A stretch of 64,000 bases of DNA from Ostreiculturibacter nitratireducens. Its GTDB lineage: Bacteria > Pseudomonadota > Alphaproteobacteria > Rhodobacterales > Rhodobacteraceae. The translations under genes and the position numbers were made by a program. Position 1 is the stretch's first letter. Each line of letters starts with the position of its first letter. Below, in pieces: positions 9,280 through 17,040 of this stretch. The stretch spans positions 310,001-374,000 of the forward strand of contig NZ_JAVQHL010000003.1 of the NCBI RefSeq assembly GCF_032670585.1, written 5' to 3'. The notes below the pieces were generated by a model. That model saw only the letters and a list, made by a program, of their open reading frames with translations, was not told the DNA's origin and made no database searches.

Positions 9280-9311
9280 CTGGCCTTATGGGCGGACACA
9301 ACTGGACCTAT
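9280..9311 (+). promoter_or_regulatory. TauR-type repeat pair adjoining the tauR start codon, in reverse orientation
   Basis: CTGGCCTTAT (9280-9289) and CTGGACCTAT (9302-9311), 22 bases apart, read on the plus strand and therefore opposite to tauR. The nearer repeat ends three bases from the tauR ATG, a position suited to blocking tauR expression rather than activating it. Confidence 0.62.
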
Positions 9312-9384
9312 ACCCACTTCGCGCAGAGGCGGGGCCGCGTCAAGCGCCCCTGCCCGTCTTGTGCCAGGTGTTTCCCTGAGGGAT

Positions 9385-9404
9385 CCGGGGGGCTCGCCCC
9401 CCGG
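9385..9404 (-). other. Perfect GC hairpin between tpa and tauR
   Basis: CCGGGGGG and CCCCCCGG arms of eight bases enclose a four-base loop, six bases beyond the tpa stop. No U-tract follows on the minus strand, so it is more likely an mRNA-stabilising or partial attenuating hairpin that lowers tauR relative to tpa than a full terminator. Confidence 0.5.
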
Positions 9405-9409
9405 CCGCC

Positions 9410-10789
9410 TCAGCCGAAGACCTTCGTCAGCGCGTTGTCGATCGCCGCGGTGATCGCGTCGATGTCTTCCGCCGTGGCGATCAGCGCGGGCGAGAGGCAG
9501 AGTGTGTTGTTCATGCCCGGAATGCTGCGGTTGGTCGCGCCGATGATGACGCCTTGCGCCATGCAGTCGGCGACGACGGCCTGGACCAGCTTCTCGTCGG
9601 CGGGCTCCTTCGTCGCGCGGTCGGAGACGAGTTCGGCTCCGCAGAACAGGCCCTTGCCGCGAACGTCGCCGATCACGCGGTGCTTTTCCTGAAGCGCGCG
9701 GAGATTCGAAAGCACCCGCTCGCCCATCGCGACCGTGTTATCCAGGAGCCCCTCGTTCTCGATGATCCGCATGTTCTCTAGCGCGGCCGCCGGACCCGAG
9801 GCGCAACCGCCGAAGGTCGAGATGTCGCGGAAATAGCCCAGCGGATCGGAGGCGTCGTCCTTGAACATCTCGAAGACCGCCTCGGTCGTGACGGTGCACG
9901 AGATCGCGGCGTAACCGGAGGCGACGCCCTTCGCCATCGTCACGAAATCGGGCTTCACGCCGTAATGCTGGTAGCCGAACCAGGTGCCGGTGCGGCCGAC
10001 GCCGCAGACCACCTCGTCGATGTGCAGAAGCACGTCATATTTCTTGCAGATCTCCTGCACGCGCTCCCAGTAGCCCTCGGGCGGAGTGATGACGCCGCCG
10101 CCCGCCGTGATCGGCTCGAGGCAGAGAAGGCCAACGGTATCGGGCCCTTCGCGCAGGATCACGTCCTCGATCGCGTCCGCGGCGCGGCGGCCGTAATCCT
10201 CGACGTCCCACTGCTTGCGATATTCGAGGCAGTGCGGAACCTCGACGAAGCCCGGCGTCAGCGGTCCGTATTGCATGACGCGCTGCGGCTGGCCGCCGGC
10301 CGAAAGCGTGGCGATAGTGGTGCCGTGGTAGTCGCGCTCACGGTAGAGGATCTTGTGCTTGCGCCCGCCGTGATGACGGTGCGCGATCTGGCGCACCATC
10401 TTGAAGACCTTCTCGTTCGCTTCGGAACCGGAGTTCGAATAGTAGACGCGCGACATGCCCGGCATCTTCTCGATCAGGCGCTTCGCGAACTGCGCGCCGG
10501 GGATCGAGCCCGCGGAGTTCGCGAAGTAGTTCATCTTGATGAGCTGGTCGCGGACGGCGTTCGCGATGCTCTCGCGGCCGTAGCCTACGTTGACGGTCCA
10601 GACCCCGCCCGAAACGGCGTCGATATGTTCGCGGCCACGCGCGTCCCAGACGCGCATCCCCTTGCCCTCGACGATCACGCGCGGGTCGGTGCTCTCGAAC
10701 TGCTTGTGCTGGATCAGGTGGTGCCAGAGATGGGCGCGGTCGGCCTCGATCACTTCGCTGAGGTCGTTCTGATTGAGCGTCACGTTCAT
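9410..10789 (-). CDS. tpa: Taurine:pyruvate aminotransferase
   Basis: A 459-residue class III (omega) PLP aminotransferase. The family signature is seen in HIDEVVCGVGRTG, with the PLP lysine in TMAKGVASGY and the SNSGSEANE phosphate-binding region. It transfers the amino group of taurine to pyruvate, giving sulfoacetaldehyde (the Xsc substrate) and alanine. A Shine-Dalgarno-like GGGAAGA precedes the ATG. It is divergent from tauABC and preceded by its own TauR repeat pair. No alanine dehydrogenase to regenerate pyruvate lies in this window. Substrate specificity rests on context; class III enzymes alone are ambiguous. Confidence 0.94.
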   Translation of the reverse strand: MNVTLNQNDLSEVIEADRAHLWHHLIQHKQFESTDPRVIVEGKGMRVWDARGREHIDAVSGGVWTVNVGYGRESIANAVRDQLIKMNYFANSAGSIPGAQFAKRLIEKMPGMSRVYYSNSGSEANEKVFKMVRQIAHRHHGGRKHKILYRERDYHGTTIATLSAGGQPQRVMQYGPLTPGFVEVPHCLEYRKQWDVEDYGRRAADAIEDVILREGPDTVGLLCLEPITAGGGVITPPEGYWERVQEICKKYDVLLHIDEVVCGVGRTGTWFGYQHYGVKPDFVTMAKGVASGYAAISCTVTTEAVFEMFKDDASDPLGYFRDISTFGGCASGPAAALENMRIIENEGLLDNTVAMGERVLSNLRALQEKHRVIGDVRGKGLFCGAELVSDRATKEPADEKLVQAVVADCMAQGVIIGATNRSIPGMNNTLCLSPALIATAEDIDAITAAIDNALTKVFG

Positions 10790-10871
10790 GTTGCAGTCTT
10801 CCCGGACAAAAGGGCCCTGGCGAGCCCCGCCCGCCGCAGGACGCAGAAATCACACAGGAGAAAGGCCGCTC

Positions 10872-10904
10872 GTAGGGCCAGAGGACCGCACGGTATAGGG
10901 CCAG
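10872..10904 (-). promoter_or_regulatory. TauR-type direct-repeat operator of tpa
   Basis: On the minus strand CTGGCCCTAT (10904-10895) and CTGGCCCTAC (10881-10872), 23 bases apart and pointing towards tpa, about 80 bases before its ATG. The first repeat continues as CTGGCCCTATACCGTGCGG, nearly identical to the extension of a tauA repeat. Confidence 0.75.
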
Positions 10905-10944
10905 TTTTGGGCAGCTTCTTGCGGGGCGGCGGCGGGTAATCCCC

Positions 10945-10978
10945 CTGGACTTATGTAGCCCGCCCGATCTGGACCTAT
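10945..10978 (+). promoter_or_regulatory. TauR-type direct-repeat operator of tauABC
   Basis: CTGGACTTAT (10945-10954) and CTGGACCTAT (10969-10978), 24 bases apart, oriented with tauA and about 85 bases before its start. The second repeat extends to CTGGACCTATACCGTGCCG, sharing the ATACCGTGC tail with the tpa operator. Confidence 0.75.
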
Positions 10979-11062
10979 ACCGTGCCGCGCTCGAATCGCA
11001 TAGTGATGGAAAGGCGCACAACAGAGGCGCCGGACCAAAGAAGCAACAGGGAGAATACAAGA

Positions 11063-12061
11063 ATGACGAGAGCGAGACTCATGGGAGCCGCTGCCGCGGT
11101 CGCGATGGTTGCGGGCGCGCAGGCGGCGCAGGCCATGGACGAGATCACGGTGGCCTACTTCCTCGAATGGCCGATGCCCTTCGAATACGCGAAGGTCATG
11201 GGCACCTACGAAGAGGAGATGGGCGTCAAGATCAACTGGCGCTCGTTCGACACCGGCACCGCCATGTCGGCAGCCATGGCTTCCGGCGACGTCCATATCT
11301 CGGTGAGCCAGGGCGTGCCGCCCTTCGTGGTGGCGACCTCGGCCGGCCAGGACCTCCAGGTCCTCGACGTGGCCGTGTCCTACTCGGACAACGACAACTG
11401 CGTCGTGCGCTCCGACCTCGAGATCACCAAGGAGAACGCGGGCGAACTGGCCGGCAAGAAGGTCGCGGTGCCGATCGGGACGGCCGCGCATTACGGCTTC
11501 CTCAAGCAGATGTCGCATTTCGGCGTCGACATCGCCTCGATGGAAATCGTGGACATGGCGCCGCCGGACGGCGCGGCGGCCTTCGCGCAGGGTTCGCTCG
11601 ACATGGCTTGCGGCTGGGGCGGCGCGCTGCGGCGGATGATGGAGCACGGCAACGTGCTGCTCACGGGCGCGGAGAAGGAGGAGCTGGGCATCCTCGTCTT
11701 CGACGTGACCTCGGCGCCCGCGTCGTTCATCGCCGAGAACCCGGACCTCGTGGCGAAGTTCCTCAAGGTCACGGCCGACGCGAACGCGATGTGGAACGAA
11801 GGCTCCAAGCAGGCCGAGATGCTCCCCGTGATCGCCAAGGACGCGGGCATGGACGAGGCGGCGACGGCCGACACCATCGCGACCTTCGTGTTCCCCTCGG
11901 TCGAGGACCAGCTGGGCGCGAAGTGGCTGGGCGGCGGCGCGCAGGAATTCATGAAGGGCGTCGCGCAGGTCTTCGTGGAGGCGGGATCGATCCCCGCCGC
12001 GCTCGACACCTATGAAAACGCGGTGAACACCGGTCCGCTTCAGGCCGTTTCCGGGATGTAA
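11063..12061 (+). CDS. tauA: TauA: periplasmic taurine-binding protein of ABC importer
   Basis: A 332-residue periplasmic binding protein. A Sec signal covers about residues 1-24 with cleavage after an AQA motif (…AQAAQA|MDE). The mature protein has the NMT1/TauA pattern: EITVAYFLEWPMPFEY, then DTGTAMSAAMASGDVHISVSQG lining the ligand pocket, and KVAVPIGTAAHYGFLK. The start was set at MTRARLMG because it gives a proper signal peptide and is preceded by AGGGAGA; the open frame extends 27 codons further upstream. It delivers taurine to TauBC. A hairpin directly downstream may keep tauA mRNA in excess over tauBC. Confidence 0.93.
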   Translation: MTRARLMGAAAAVAMVAGAQAAQAMDEITVAYFLEWPMPFEYAKVMGTYEEEMGVKINWRSFDTGTAMSAAMASGDVHISVSQGVPPFVVATSAGQDLQVLDVAVSYSDNDNCVVRSDLEITKENAGELAGKKVAVPIGTAAHYGFLKQMSHFGVDIASMEIVDMAPPDGAAAFAQGSLDMACGWGGALRRMMEHGNVLLTGAEKEELGILVFDVTSAPASFIAENPDLVAKFLKVTADANAMWNEGSKQAEMLPVIAKDAGMDEAATADTIATFVFPSVEDQLGAKWLGGGAQEFMKGVAQVFVEAGSIPAALDTYENAVNTGPLQAVSGM

Positions 12062-12072
12062 GTCCCGAGGAA

Positions 12073-12098
12073 GGCGGTCCGGGCACGCCCGGGCCGCC
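12073..12098 (+). terminator. Intercistronic hairpin tauA/tauB (attenuator or 3' stabiliser)
   Basis: Eleven-base arms (GGCGGTCCGGG / CCCGGGCCGCC, one G-U pair) with loop CACG, followed by the weak tract TTTGCATTT. Typical of operons where the binding protein must be made in excess over the membrane components. Confidence 0.6.
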
Positions 12099-12128
12099 TT
12101 TGCATTTCTGCCCAGGGAAGGGAGTGCC

Positions 12129-12935
12129 GTGTCCGGCCTGATCATCGACAACATATCGATGCGCTTCGACCTGCCGAACGGAAGTTCGGTGCAAGCGCTG
12201 AAGAACGTGTCACTGGAACTGAAGGAGGGGGAGCTTCTATCCGTGCTCGGCCCTTCGGGCTGTGGCAAGACGACCTTGCTCAACATACTCGCGGGGTTCC
12301 TCGCGCCCACTGAGGGACGCGTGCTTCTCGGCGGCAAGCCGGTGAACGGGCCGGGAGCCGAGAGGGGGATGGTGTTCCAGCAGGGCGCGCTCTTCGAATG
12401 GATGAGCGTGCGCCACAACGTGGACTTCGGCCCCCGCATGAAAGGGATGCCGAAGGCGGAACGGCAGAAGATCACGGATCACCTTCTGGAAACCGTGGGC
12501 CTGCACGATTTCGGCGACAAGGCGGTCTATGAGCTTTCCGGCGGCATGCAGCAGCGCGTGGCGCTGGCCCGCTGCCTGGCGAACGACCCCGATGTCGTCC
12601 TGATGGACGAACCCCTGGGTGCCCTGGACGCGCTGACGCGGGAAAAGATGCAGGGGCTCGTGCTGAAGCTCTGGAAGGAAACCGGCAAGACCGTGATCCT
12701 GATAACGCACTCGGTCGAGGAGGCGCTGCTTTTGGGCGAAAGGCTCCTCGTGATGGCGCCGAGGCCGGGACGGATCTTCCGCGAATACCGACTGCCCTTC
12801 GCCGACCGGGGCGTGGGGCAGGACCTGCGCAAGGTCAAGAAGTCCGAAGGCTTCGCCGAAACGCGCGACGAGATACTCGAGATGATCTGGGGCATGGAGG
12901 AAGAGATCATGGGCCGTAAGGAGGCTGCGGAATGA
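12129..12935 (+). CDS. tauB: TauB: ATPase of taurine ABC importer
   Basis: A 268-residue ABC ATPase of the taurine/nitrate/sulfonate group. Visible motifs are Walker A GPSGCGKTT near residue 41, the Q-loop region MVFQQGALFEWMSV, signature LSGGMQQRVALAR near 137 and Walker B VVLMDEPLGALD. The start is GTG, with a strong GGGAAGGGAG ribosome site upstream. It energises taurine import in the cytoplasm. Its stop overlaps the tauC start (ATGA). Confidence 0.94.
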   Translation: MSGLIIDNISMRFDLPNGSSVQALKNVSLELKEGELLSVLGPSGCGKTTLLNILAGFLAPTEGRVLLGGKPVNGPGAERGMVFQQGALFEWMSVRHNVDFGPRMKGMPKAERQKITDHLLETVGLHDFGDKAVYELSGGMQQRVALARCLANDPDVVLMDEPLGALDALTREKMQGLVLKLWKETGKTVILITHSVEEALLLGERLLVMAPRPGRIFREYRLPFADRGVGQDLRKVKKSEGFAETRDEILEMIWGMEEEIMGRKEAAE

Positions 12936-14185
12936 CCGTCCTCGTCTTCTACGTCGCGCTCTTCGTCATTTCCTATCTGATCGTGAAATTCCTCCGCCAC
13001 TCGCGGGCGGCGAGGCACGATTTCACCTCGCTGAAGACCGTCACCTTCGGCGATGAAAGCGCGATCAGCCCCGACCGGGTCGCCTCGGTCATCTCGATCC
13101 TGACGATCTTCCTGATCTGGGGCGCCTTCACCGGCTCGAAGTTCGTGCCGCTGCATGTGCCGGGGCCTTTCACGGGCCAGACGGAATTCACCTACACCGC
13201 CGAGGACGCCACGGGCGCGCAGGACACCGCGCGGGTCGTCGTCGCCGTGCACGAGACGGGCGAACGGCCCGCCGCACCGGAGGTCGCGCCGGGCGACGGT
13301 TTCGCCAAGGACGATGCGGGCACGGTGCAGGCCTGGCGGAGCGTCCTTCTTCGCCCGTCGAACAATGACGAGGGCGAGACGCGGATCGTCGCCATCGACG
13401 GCAATCCCGTGCAGCCGGAGCAGACGGTTTCCGTCGCGAACGGAAGCGTGACGCTCACCGCGAAAGGGTCGCTGAACTTCGAGCCTCGCAAGGGCTGGCA
13501 GATGGAGCCGATCTGGCTGCCCGCGCCCGAGGCCGTTGCCGCGCGCGTCGTGGAGATCGCCACCAACGGCTATCAGAACACCTCTCTGTGGGAGCATCTC
13601 GGATCGTCGCTCCTGCGGGTTCTGGCAGGGTTCGCGCTCGGCTCGATCGTCGGGATTCCGCTTGGCTACGCGATGGGCCTGTCCAACTGGTTCCGCGGGT
13701 GGTTCGACCCGATCGTCGAGTTCATGCGGCCGGTGCCGCCGCTCGCCCTGATCCCTCTGGTCATCATCTGGTTCGGCATCTGGGAGACGGGCAAGATCGT
13801 CCTGTTGTTCCTCGCCGCGCTCTGGATCATGACGATCGCGGCGCGGGCCGGCGTGTCGGGCGTGAGGATTTCGAAGATCCACGCGGCCTATTCGCTGGGC
13901 GCCTCGAAGTCGCAGATCATGCGGCACGTCATCATCCCCAACTCGCTGCCCGAGATCTTCACGGGCGCGCGGGTGGCGATGGGCGTTTGCTGGGGCACCG
14001 TCGTCGCCGCCGAACTCGTTGCGGCGGAAAAGGGCGCGGGGATGATGATCATCGCGGCCTCGAAGTTCCAGCTGACCGACATCGTCGTCATGGGGATCAT
14101 CCTCATCGGCATCATCGGCTACGGCATCGACATCCTGATGCGCATGGCCGAGCGGGTGCTGGTGCCATGGAAGGGCCGCGGCTGA
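12932..14185 (+). CDS. tauC: TauC: taurine ABC permease with an inserted Ig/cadherin-like periplasmic domain
   Basis: A 417-residue permease, about 140 residues longer than ordinary TauC. An extra N-terminal helix lies at residues 3-21 and the canonical first helix at about 50-67. The conserved permease core begins at about 195 (WLPAPEAVAARV) and contains the EAA loop region AAYSLGASKSQIMRHVIIPN near 310. Residues about 79-190 are inserted in the first periplasmic loop and read like a VCBS/cadherin-like repeat: FTYTAEDATGAQDTARVVVAV, then GSVTLTAKGSLNFEPRKGW. The flanks (VPLHVPGPF and IWLPAPE) look like the two sides of the normal loop. Function as taurine permease is well supported by position; the role of the inserted domain is unknown. 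Confidence 0.92.
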   Translation: MTVLVFYVALFVISYLIVKFLRHSRAARHDFTSLKTVTFGDESAISPDRVASVISILTIFLIWGAFTGSKFVPLHVPGPFTGQTEFTYTAEDATGAQDTARVVVAVHETGERPAAPEVAPGDGFAKDDAGTVQAWRSVLLRPSNNDEGETRIVAIDGNPVQPEQTVSVANGSVTLTAKGSLNFEPRKGWQMEPIWLPAPEAVAARVVEIATNGYQNTSLWEHLGSSLLRVLAGFALGSIVGIPLGYAMGLSNWFRGWFDPIVEFMRPVPPLALIPLVIIWFGIWETGKIVLLFLAALWIMTIAARAGVSGVRISKIHAAYSLGASKSQIMRHVIIPNSLPEIFTGARVAMGVCWGTVVAAELVAAEKGAGMMIIAASKFQLTDIVVMGIILIGIIGYGIDILMRMAERVLVPWKGRG

Positions 14186-14194
14186 TCCCGCGGC

Positions 14195-14947
14195 CTATAT
14201 GGCGACGACGATCTCGTTGACGACGTCGTCCACGCCGAAGACGCACCAGGCATCTCGTTCCGCCATCCCGCGGATCGCCTCGCTCGGGACAGCCCCGGTG
14301 AGGCGGACCGTGCGGTGGCGGACGCCCACGCGGATCTGGGTGTCGTCGACCAGGGGGTCGCGGTCGAGGACGAGCCGCACGGCCTCCTCGATACGGATCG
14401 GGGCATCGTCCTCGGGCGGCTCGACGGCCAGGCCGTTGATGACGTCGCGCGCGCCCGGGACCCACCAGGCCATGACACCCGCGAGGCGTTTCGAGGCGAG
14501 CCCGGGAACCCGGCCGCTGAGCGTCACGATGCCGTTCCGCACCTCGATGTCGATCTGCGCCCGGGCGGTCGCCGGATCGCCGCCGAGAAGCTCGTAATCC
14601 TCCTTGGCCGGGATCGCCTCGTCGATCCGCAGCTGCCGGACAGCGTAGTCGGAAAATGCCGGCTCCTGGATGAAATAGTCGCGAAGCCGGGCGCGGATCT
14701 CACGGTCGCCCATCGTGGAAGCAGGCGTGACGCTGATGCGGTCGGCGATTGCCGCGACACCGTCGACGGCGGCGGCGCGTTCCAGCGCGATCTTCTTCTG
14801 GGCGACGTTGTCGACCTCCCCCTCCAGCGTCAGCGTACCGTCGGCGGCCTGCTCGATCCGGGCAAGCCGGAAGCCCGCGCCAAGGCGCCTGTCGCTTCTC
14901 ATTGCGGCGCGGACGCGGTCTTCGATCTCCTTCTCGGTCGCGGTCAT
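14195..14947 (-). CDS. Triple BON-domain protein (OsmY-like)
   Basis: A 250-residue protein of three BON repeats, at roughly residues 5-75 (GTLTLEGEVDN), 80-165 (NGIVTLSGRVPGLASKRLA) and 170-250 (RTVRLTGAVPS). No convincing signal peptide is seen, so a cytoplasmic location is likely. BON proteins are associated with osmotic or envelope stress. The gene is convergent with tauC and divergent from archease. An FNR-like palindrome 63 bases upstream with TACCTT at the expected -10 suggests induction at low oxygen. Confidence 0.85.
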   Translation of the reverse strand: MTATEKEIEDRVRAAMRSDRRLGAGFRLARIEQAADGTLTLEGEVDNVAQKKIALERAAAVDGVAAIADRISVTPASTMGDREIRARLRDYFIQEPAFSDYAVRQLRIDEAIPAKEDYELLGGDPATARAQIDIEVRNGIVTLSGRVPGLASKRLAGVMAWWVPGARDVINGLAVEPPEDDAPIRIEEAVRLVLDRDPLVDDTQIRVGVRHRTVRLTGAVPSEAIRGMAERDAWCVFGVDDVVNEIVVAI

Positions 14948-15003
14948 GGCTCACCTCCCCCGGCTGCACCGCGCCAAGGTAGGCCCGCCGCGCCGCGCCC
15001 GCA

Positions 15004-15017
15004 TTGACTTCGCTCAA
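15004..15017. promoter_or_regulatory. FNR/FixK-like box between BON gene and archease
   Basis: TTGACTTCGCTCAA within the longer palindrome GCATTGA-N6-TCAATGC. With a class II spacing of -41.5, the plus-strand -10 would fall at 15040-15045, which reads TAGATT. The minus-strand -10 would fall at 14981-14976, which reads TACCTT. Both fit TAnnnT, so one box could drive both genes. Confidence 0.62.
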
Positions 15018-15067
15018 TGCCTGAGGGCGCTCGACCGGCTAGATTGCCGAGGTGCGGAGGGGCTGCC

Positions 15068-15499
15068 ATGGCCGAGACCCAGGCGACGGGATGGGATCAT
15101 TTCCCCCACGAGGGGGATGTCGGCGTGCGCGGCTACGGTGACACGCTGGCCGAGGCGTTCGAGAACGCGGCCCGCGCGCTGACCTCGATCATCGTGCCAC
15201 TCGATCTGGTCGAGCAGCGAGAGGGCGTGACCGTGACCTGCGAAGGCTCGGACCCGGACTACCTGCTTCTCGACTGGCTCAACGCGGTGATCTTCGAAAT
15301 GGCGACGCGGGGAGCGCTCTTCTCCGGATTCACCGTCGAGATCACCGGAAACGGCCTTCGCGGCGAGATGCGGGGGGAACCGGTGGACGTGACGCGCCAT
15401 GAACCCTCTGTCGAACCGAAGGGGGCGACGCTGACCGAGCTTCGCGTGGCGCAGGGCGTTGACGGGCGCTGGGTCGCCCAATGCGTCGTGGATGTCTGA
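15068..15499 (+). CDS. Archease, RtcB cofactor
   Basis: A 143-residue archease (MTH1598 family). It contains the N-terminal HEGDVGVRGYG stretch with the metal-binding acidic residues, the DYLLLDWLNAVIFE helix and the closing GRWVAQCVVDV strand with the terminal aspartate typical of the family. Archease accelerates guanylylation of RtcB and broadens its NTP use. The ATG at 15068 is preceded by GGAGGGG, whereas an upstream ATG overlaps the FNR-like box. rtcB follows after 12 bases, so the pair is co-expressed. Confidence 0.92.
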   Translation: MAETQATGWDHFPHEGDVGVRGYGDTLAEAFENAARALTSIIVPLDLVEQREGVTVTCEGSDPDYLLLDWLNAVIFEMATRGALFSGFTVEITGNGLRGEMRGEPVDVTRHEPSVEPKGATLTELRVAQGVDGRWVAQCVVDV

Positions 15500-15511
15500 G
15501 GGAGAAGGATC

Positions 15512-16942
15512 ATGGACCTCACCCAGTTCGAGCGGATCGGACCCTATGTCTGGCAGATGCCGAAGACGGGAAGGATGCTGGTGCCGGCTCATATCCTCGC
15601 CGACGAGGAGCTGATGCGCGACATGGACGAGAAGGTGGGCGAGCAGATCCGCAACGTCGCCTGCCTGCCCGGGATCGTGCGCGCGGCCTACGCGATGCCG
15701 GACGCGCATTGGGGCTACGGCTTCCCGATCGGCGGCGTCGCCGCCTTCGACCCGGAGGCGGGTGGCGTCGTCTCGGCCGGCGGCGTGGGCTTCGACATCT
15801 CCTGCGGCGTTCGGCTCCTCGCGACGAGCCTGACGGCGCGGGAGCTGCGCGCGAAGCAGGAGGAGTTCGCGCACGAGATGTCGCGATCCATTCCGGCCGG
15901 CGTGGGAAGCCACGGCAAGATCCACCTCGACGACGACGAGATGACGGCGATGCTGGAAGGCGGGGCGGCATGGGCCGTCGCGCGCGGCTTCGGCACGCGG
16001 GAGGACCTTCTGCGCTGCGAGGAGATGGGAAAGATGAAGGGCGCGACGCCCGACATCGTCTCGGACAAGGCGAAGAAGCGGCAGCGGAACGAGATGGGGA
16101 CACTCGGTTCTGGCAACCACTACCTCGAGGTACAGGAGGTGGACGCGATCTTCGACGAGGCCGCGGCCGAAGCCTATGGGCTCTGGCCCGGGCAGGCGGT
16201 GGCGATGATCCATTGCGGCTCGCGCGGGCTCGGTCACCAGATCGGGACGGAATATCTGAAGGAGATGGCGCAGAAGGCGCCTGCCCACGGGATCGAGCTG
16301 CCGGACCGGGAACTGGCCTGCGCGCCGGTCAACTCGGAACTCGGCCAGCGCTATCTCGGCGTGATGCGGGCGGGGATCAACTGCGCCTTCGCGAACCGGC
16401 AGATCCTGACGCATATCGCGCGGGGCGTGTTCGAACAGTTCTTCCCCGGCGTGGAGACGCCGTTGCTCTATGACGTGTCCCACAACACCTGCAAGGAGGA
16501 GACCCACGAGATCGACGGCGTGTCGCGGCGGCTGTTCGTGCACCGCAAGGGCGCCACGCGGGCCTACGGGCCGGGCATGGGTGACATGCCGCCGCCTCTG
16601 AACGTGGCCGGTCAGCCGGTGCTGATCGGCGGCTCGATGGGGACGGAGTCCTGGGTGCTGGCAGGCGATGCGCGCTCGGAGGAGGTGGCTCTTTCCTCCG
16701 CCTGTCACGGCGCGGGCCGCGCGATGAGCCGCCACCAGGCGGCGAAGACCTGGACCGGGGCGGGGGTGCAGCAGGAGCTTGCCGAGCGGGGCATCATCAT
16801 CAAGAGCCCCTCGAAGCGCGGCATCGCCGAGGAGGCGCCGGGCGCCTACAAGAGCGTCGAACGCGTCGTCGAGGTGGCCGAAAAGGCGGGCCTCGCCCGC
16901 AGGGTGGCGCGGCTGAAACCGATCATCTGCATCAAGGGCTGA
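15512..16942 (+). CDS. rtcB: RtcB: 3'-phosphate/5'-hydroxyl RNA ligase
   Basis: A 476-residue RtcB. Metal ligands are at D95 and C98 (GVGFDISCG), with SGNHYLEV, HCGSRGLGHQ and SHNTCKEE blocks following. The guanylylated histidine is H399 in SACHGAGR, and GSMGTESW precedes it. It joins RNA ends carrying 2',3'-cyclic phosphate or 3'-phosphate to 5'-OH ends, using GTP and Mn2+; in bacteria it is tied to RNA repair after stress nucleases. No obvious RNA target or RtcA is nearby. It is coupled to archease and probably to the downstream PEBP and PRPP synthetase genes. Confidence 0.96.
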   Translation: MDLTQFERIGPYVWQMPKTGRMLVPAHILADEELMRDMDEKVGEQIRNVACLPGIVRAAYAMPDAHWGYGFPIGGVAAFDPEAGGVVSAGGVGFDISCGVRLLATSLTARELRAKQEEFAHEMSRSIPAGVGSHGKIHLDDDEMTAMLEGGAAWAVARGFGTREDLLRCEEMGKMKGATPDIVSDKAKKRQRNEMGTLGSGNHYLEVQEVDAIFDEAAAEAYGLWPGQAVAMIHCGSRGLGHQIGTEYLKEMAQKAPAHGIELPDRELACAPVNSELGQRYLGVMRAGINCAFANRQILTHIARGVFEQFFPGVETPLLYDVSHNTCKEETHEIDGVSRRLFVHRKGATRAYGPGMGDMPPPLNVAGQPVLIGGSMGTESWVLAGDARSEEVALSSACHGAGRAMSRHQAAKTWTGAGVQQELAERGIIIKSPSKRGIAEEAPGAYKSVERVVEVAEKAGLARRVARLKPIICIKG

Positions 16943-17040
16943 AGCAGCGCGGCGACGAAGGAGGACGCGTGTTGATCCGTGTCATGGACGAAGGGCGCGG
17001 CCGGGGGCGCTATGGAGTGCATTACGCAAAGGAGGTGGCC

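Noticed and set aside
9385..9404. Intrinsic terminator of tpa
   Set aside because: The stem is strong but no U-tract follows in the direction of transcription; listed only as a hairpin.
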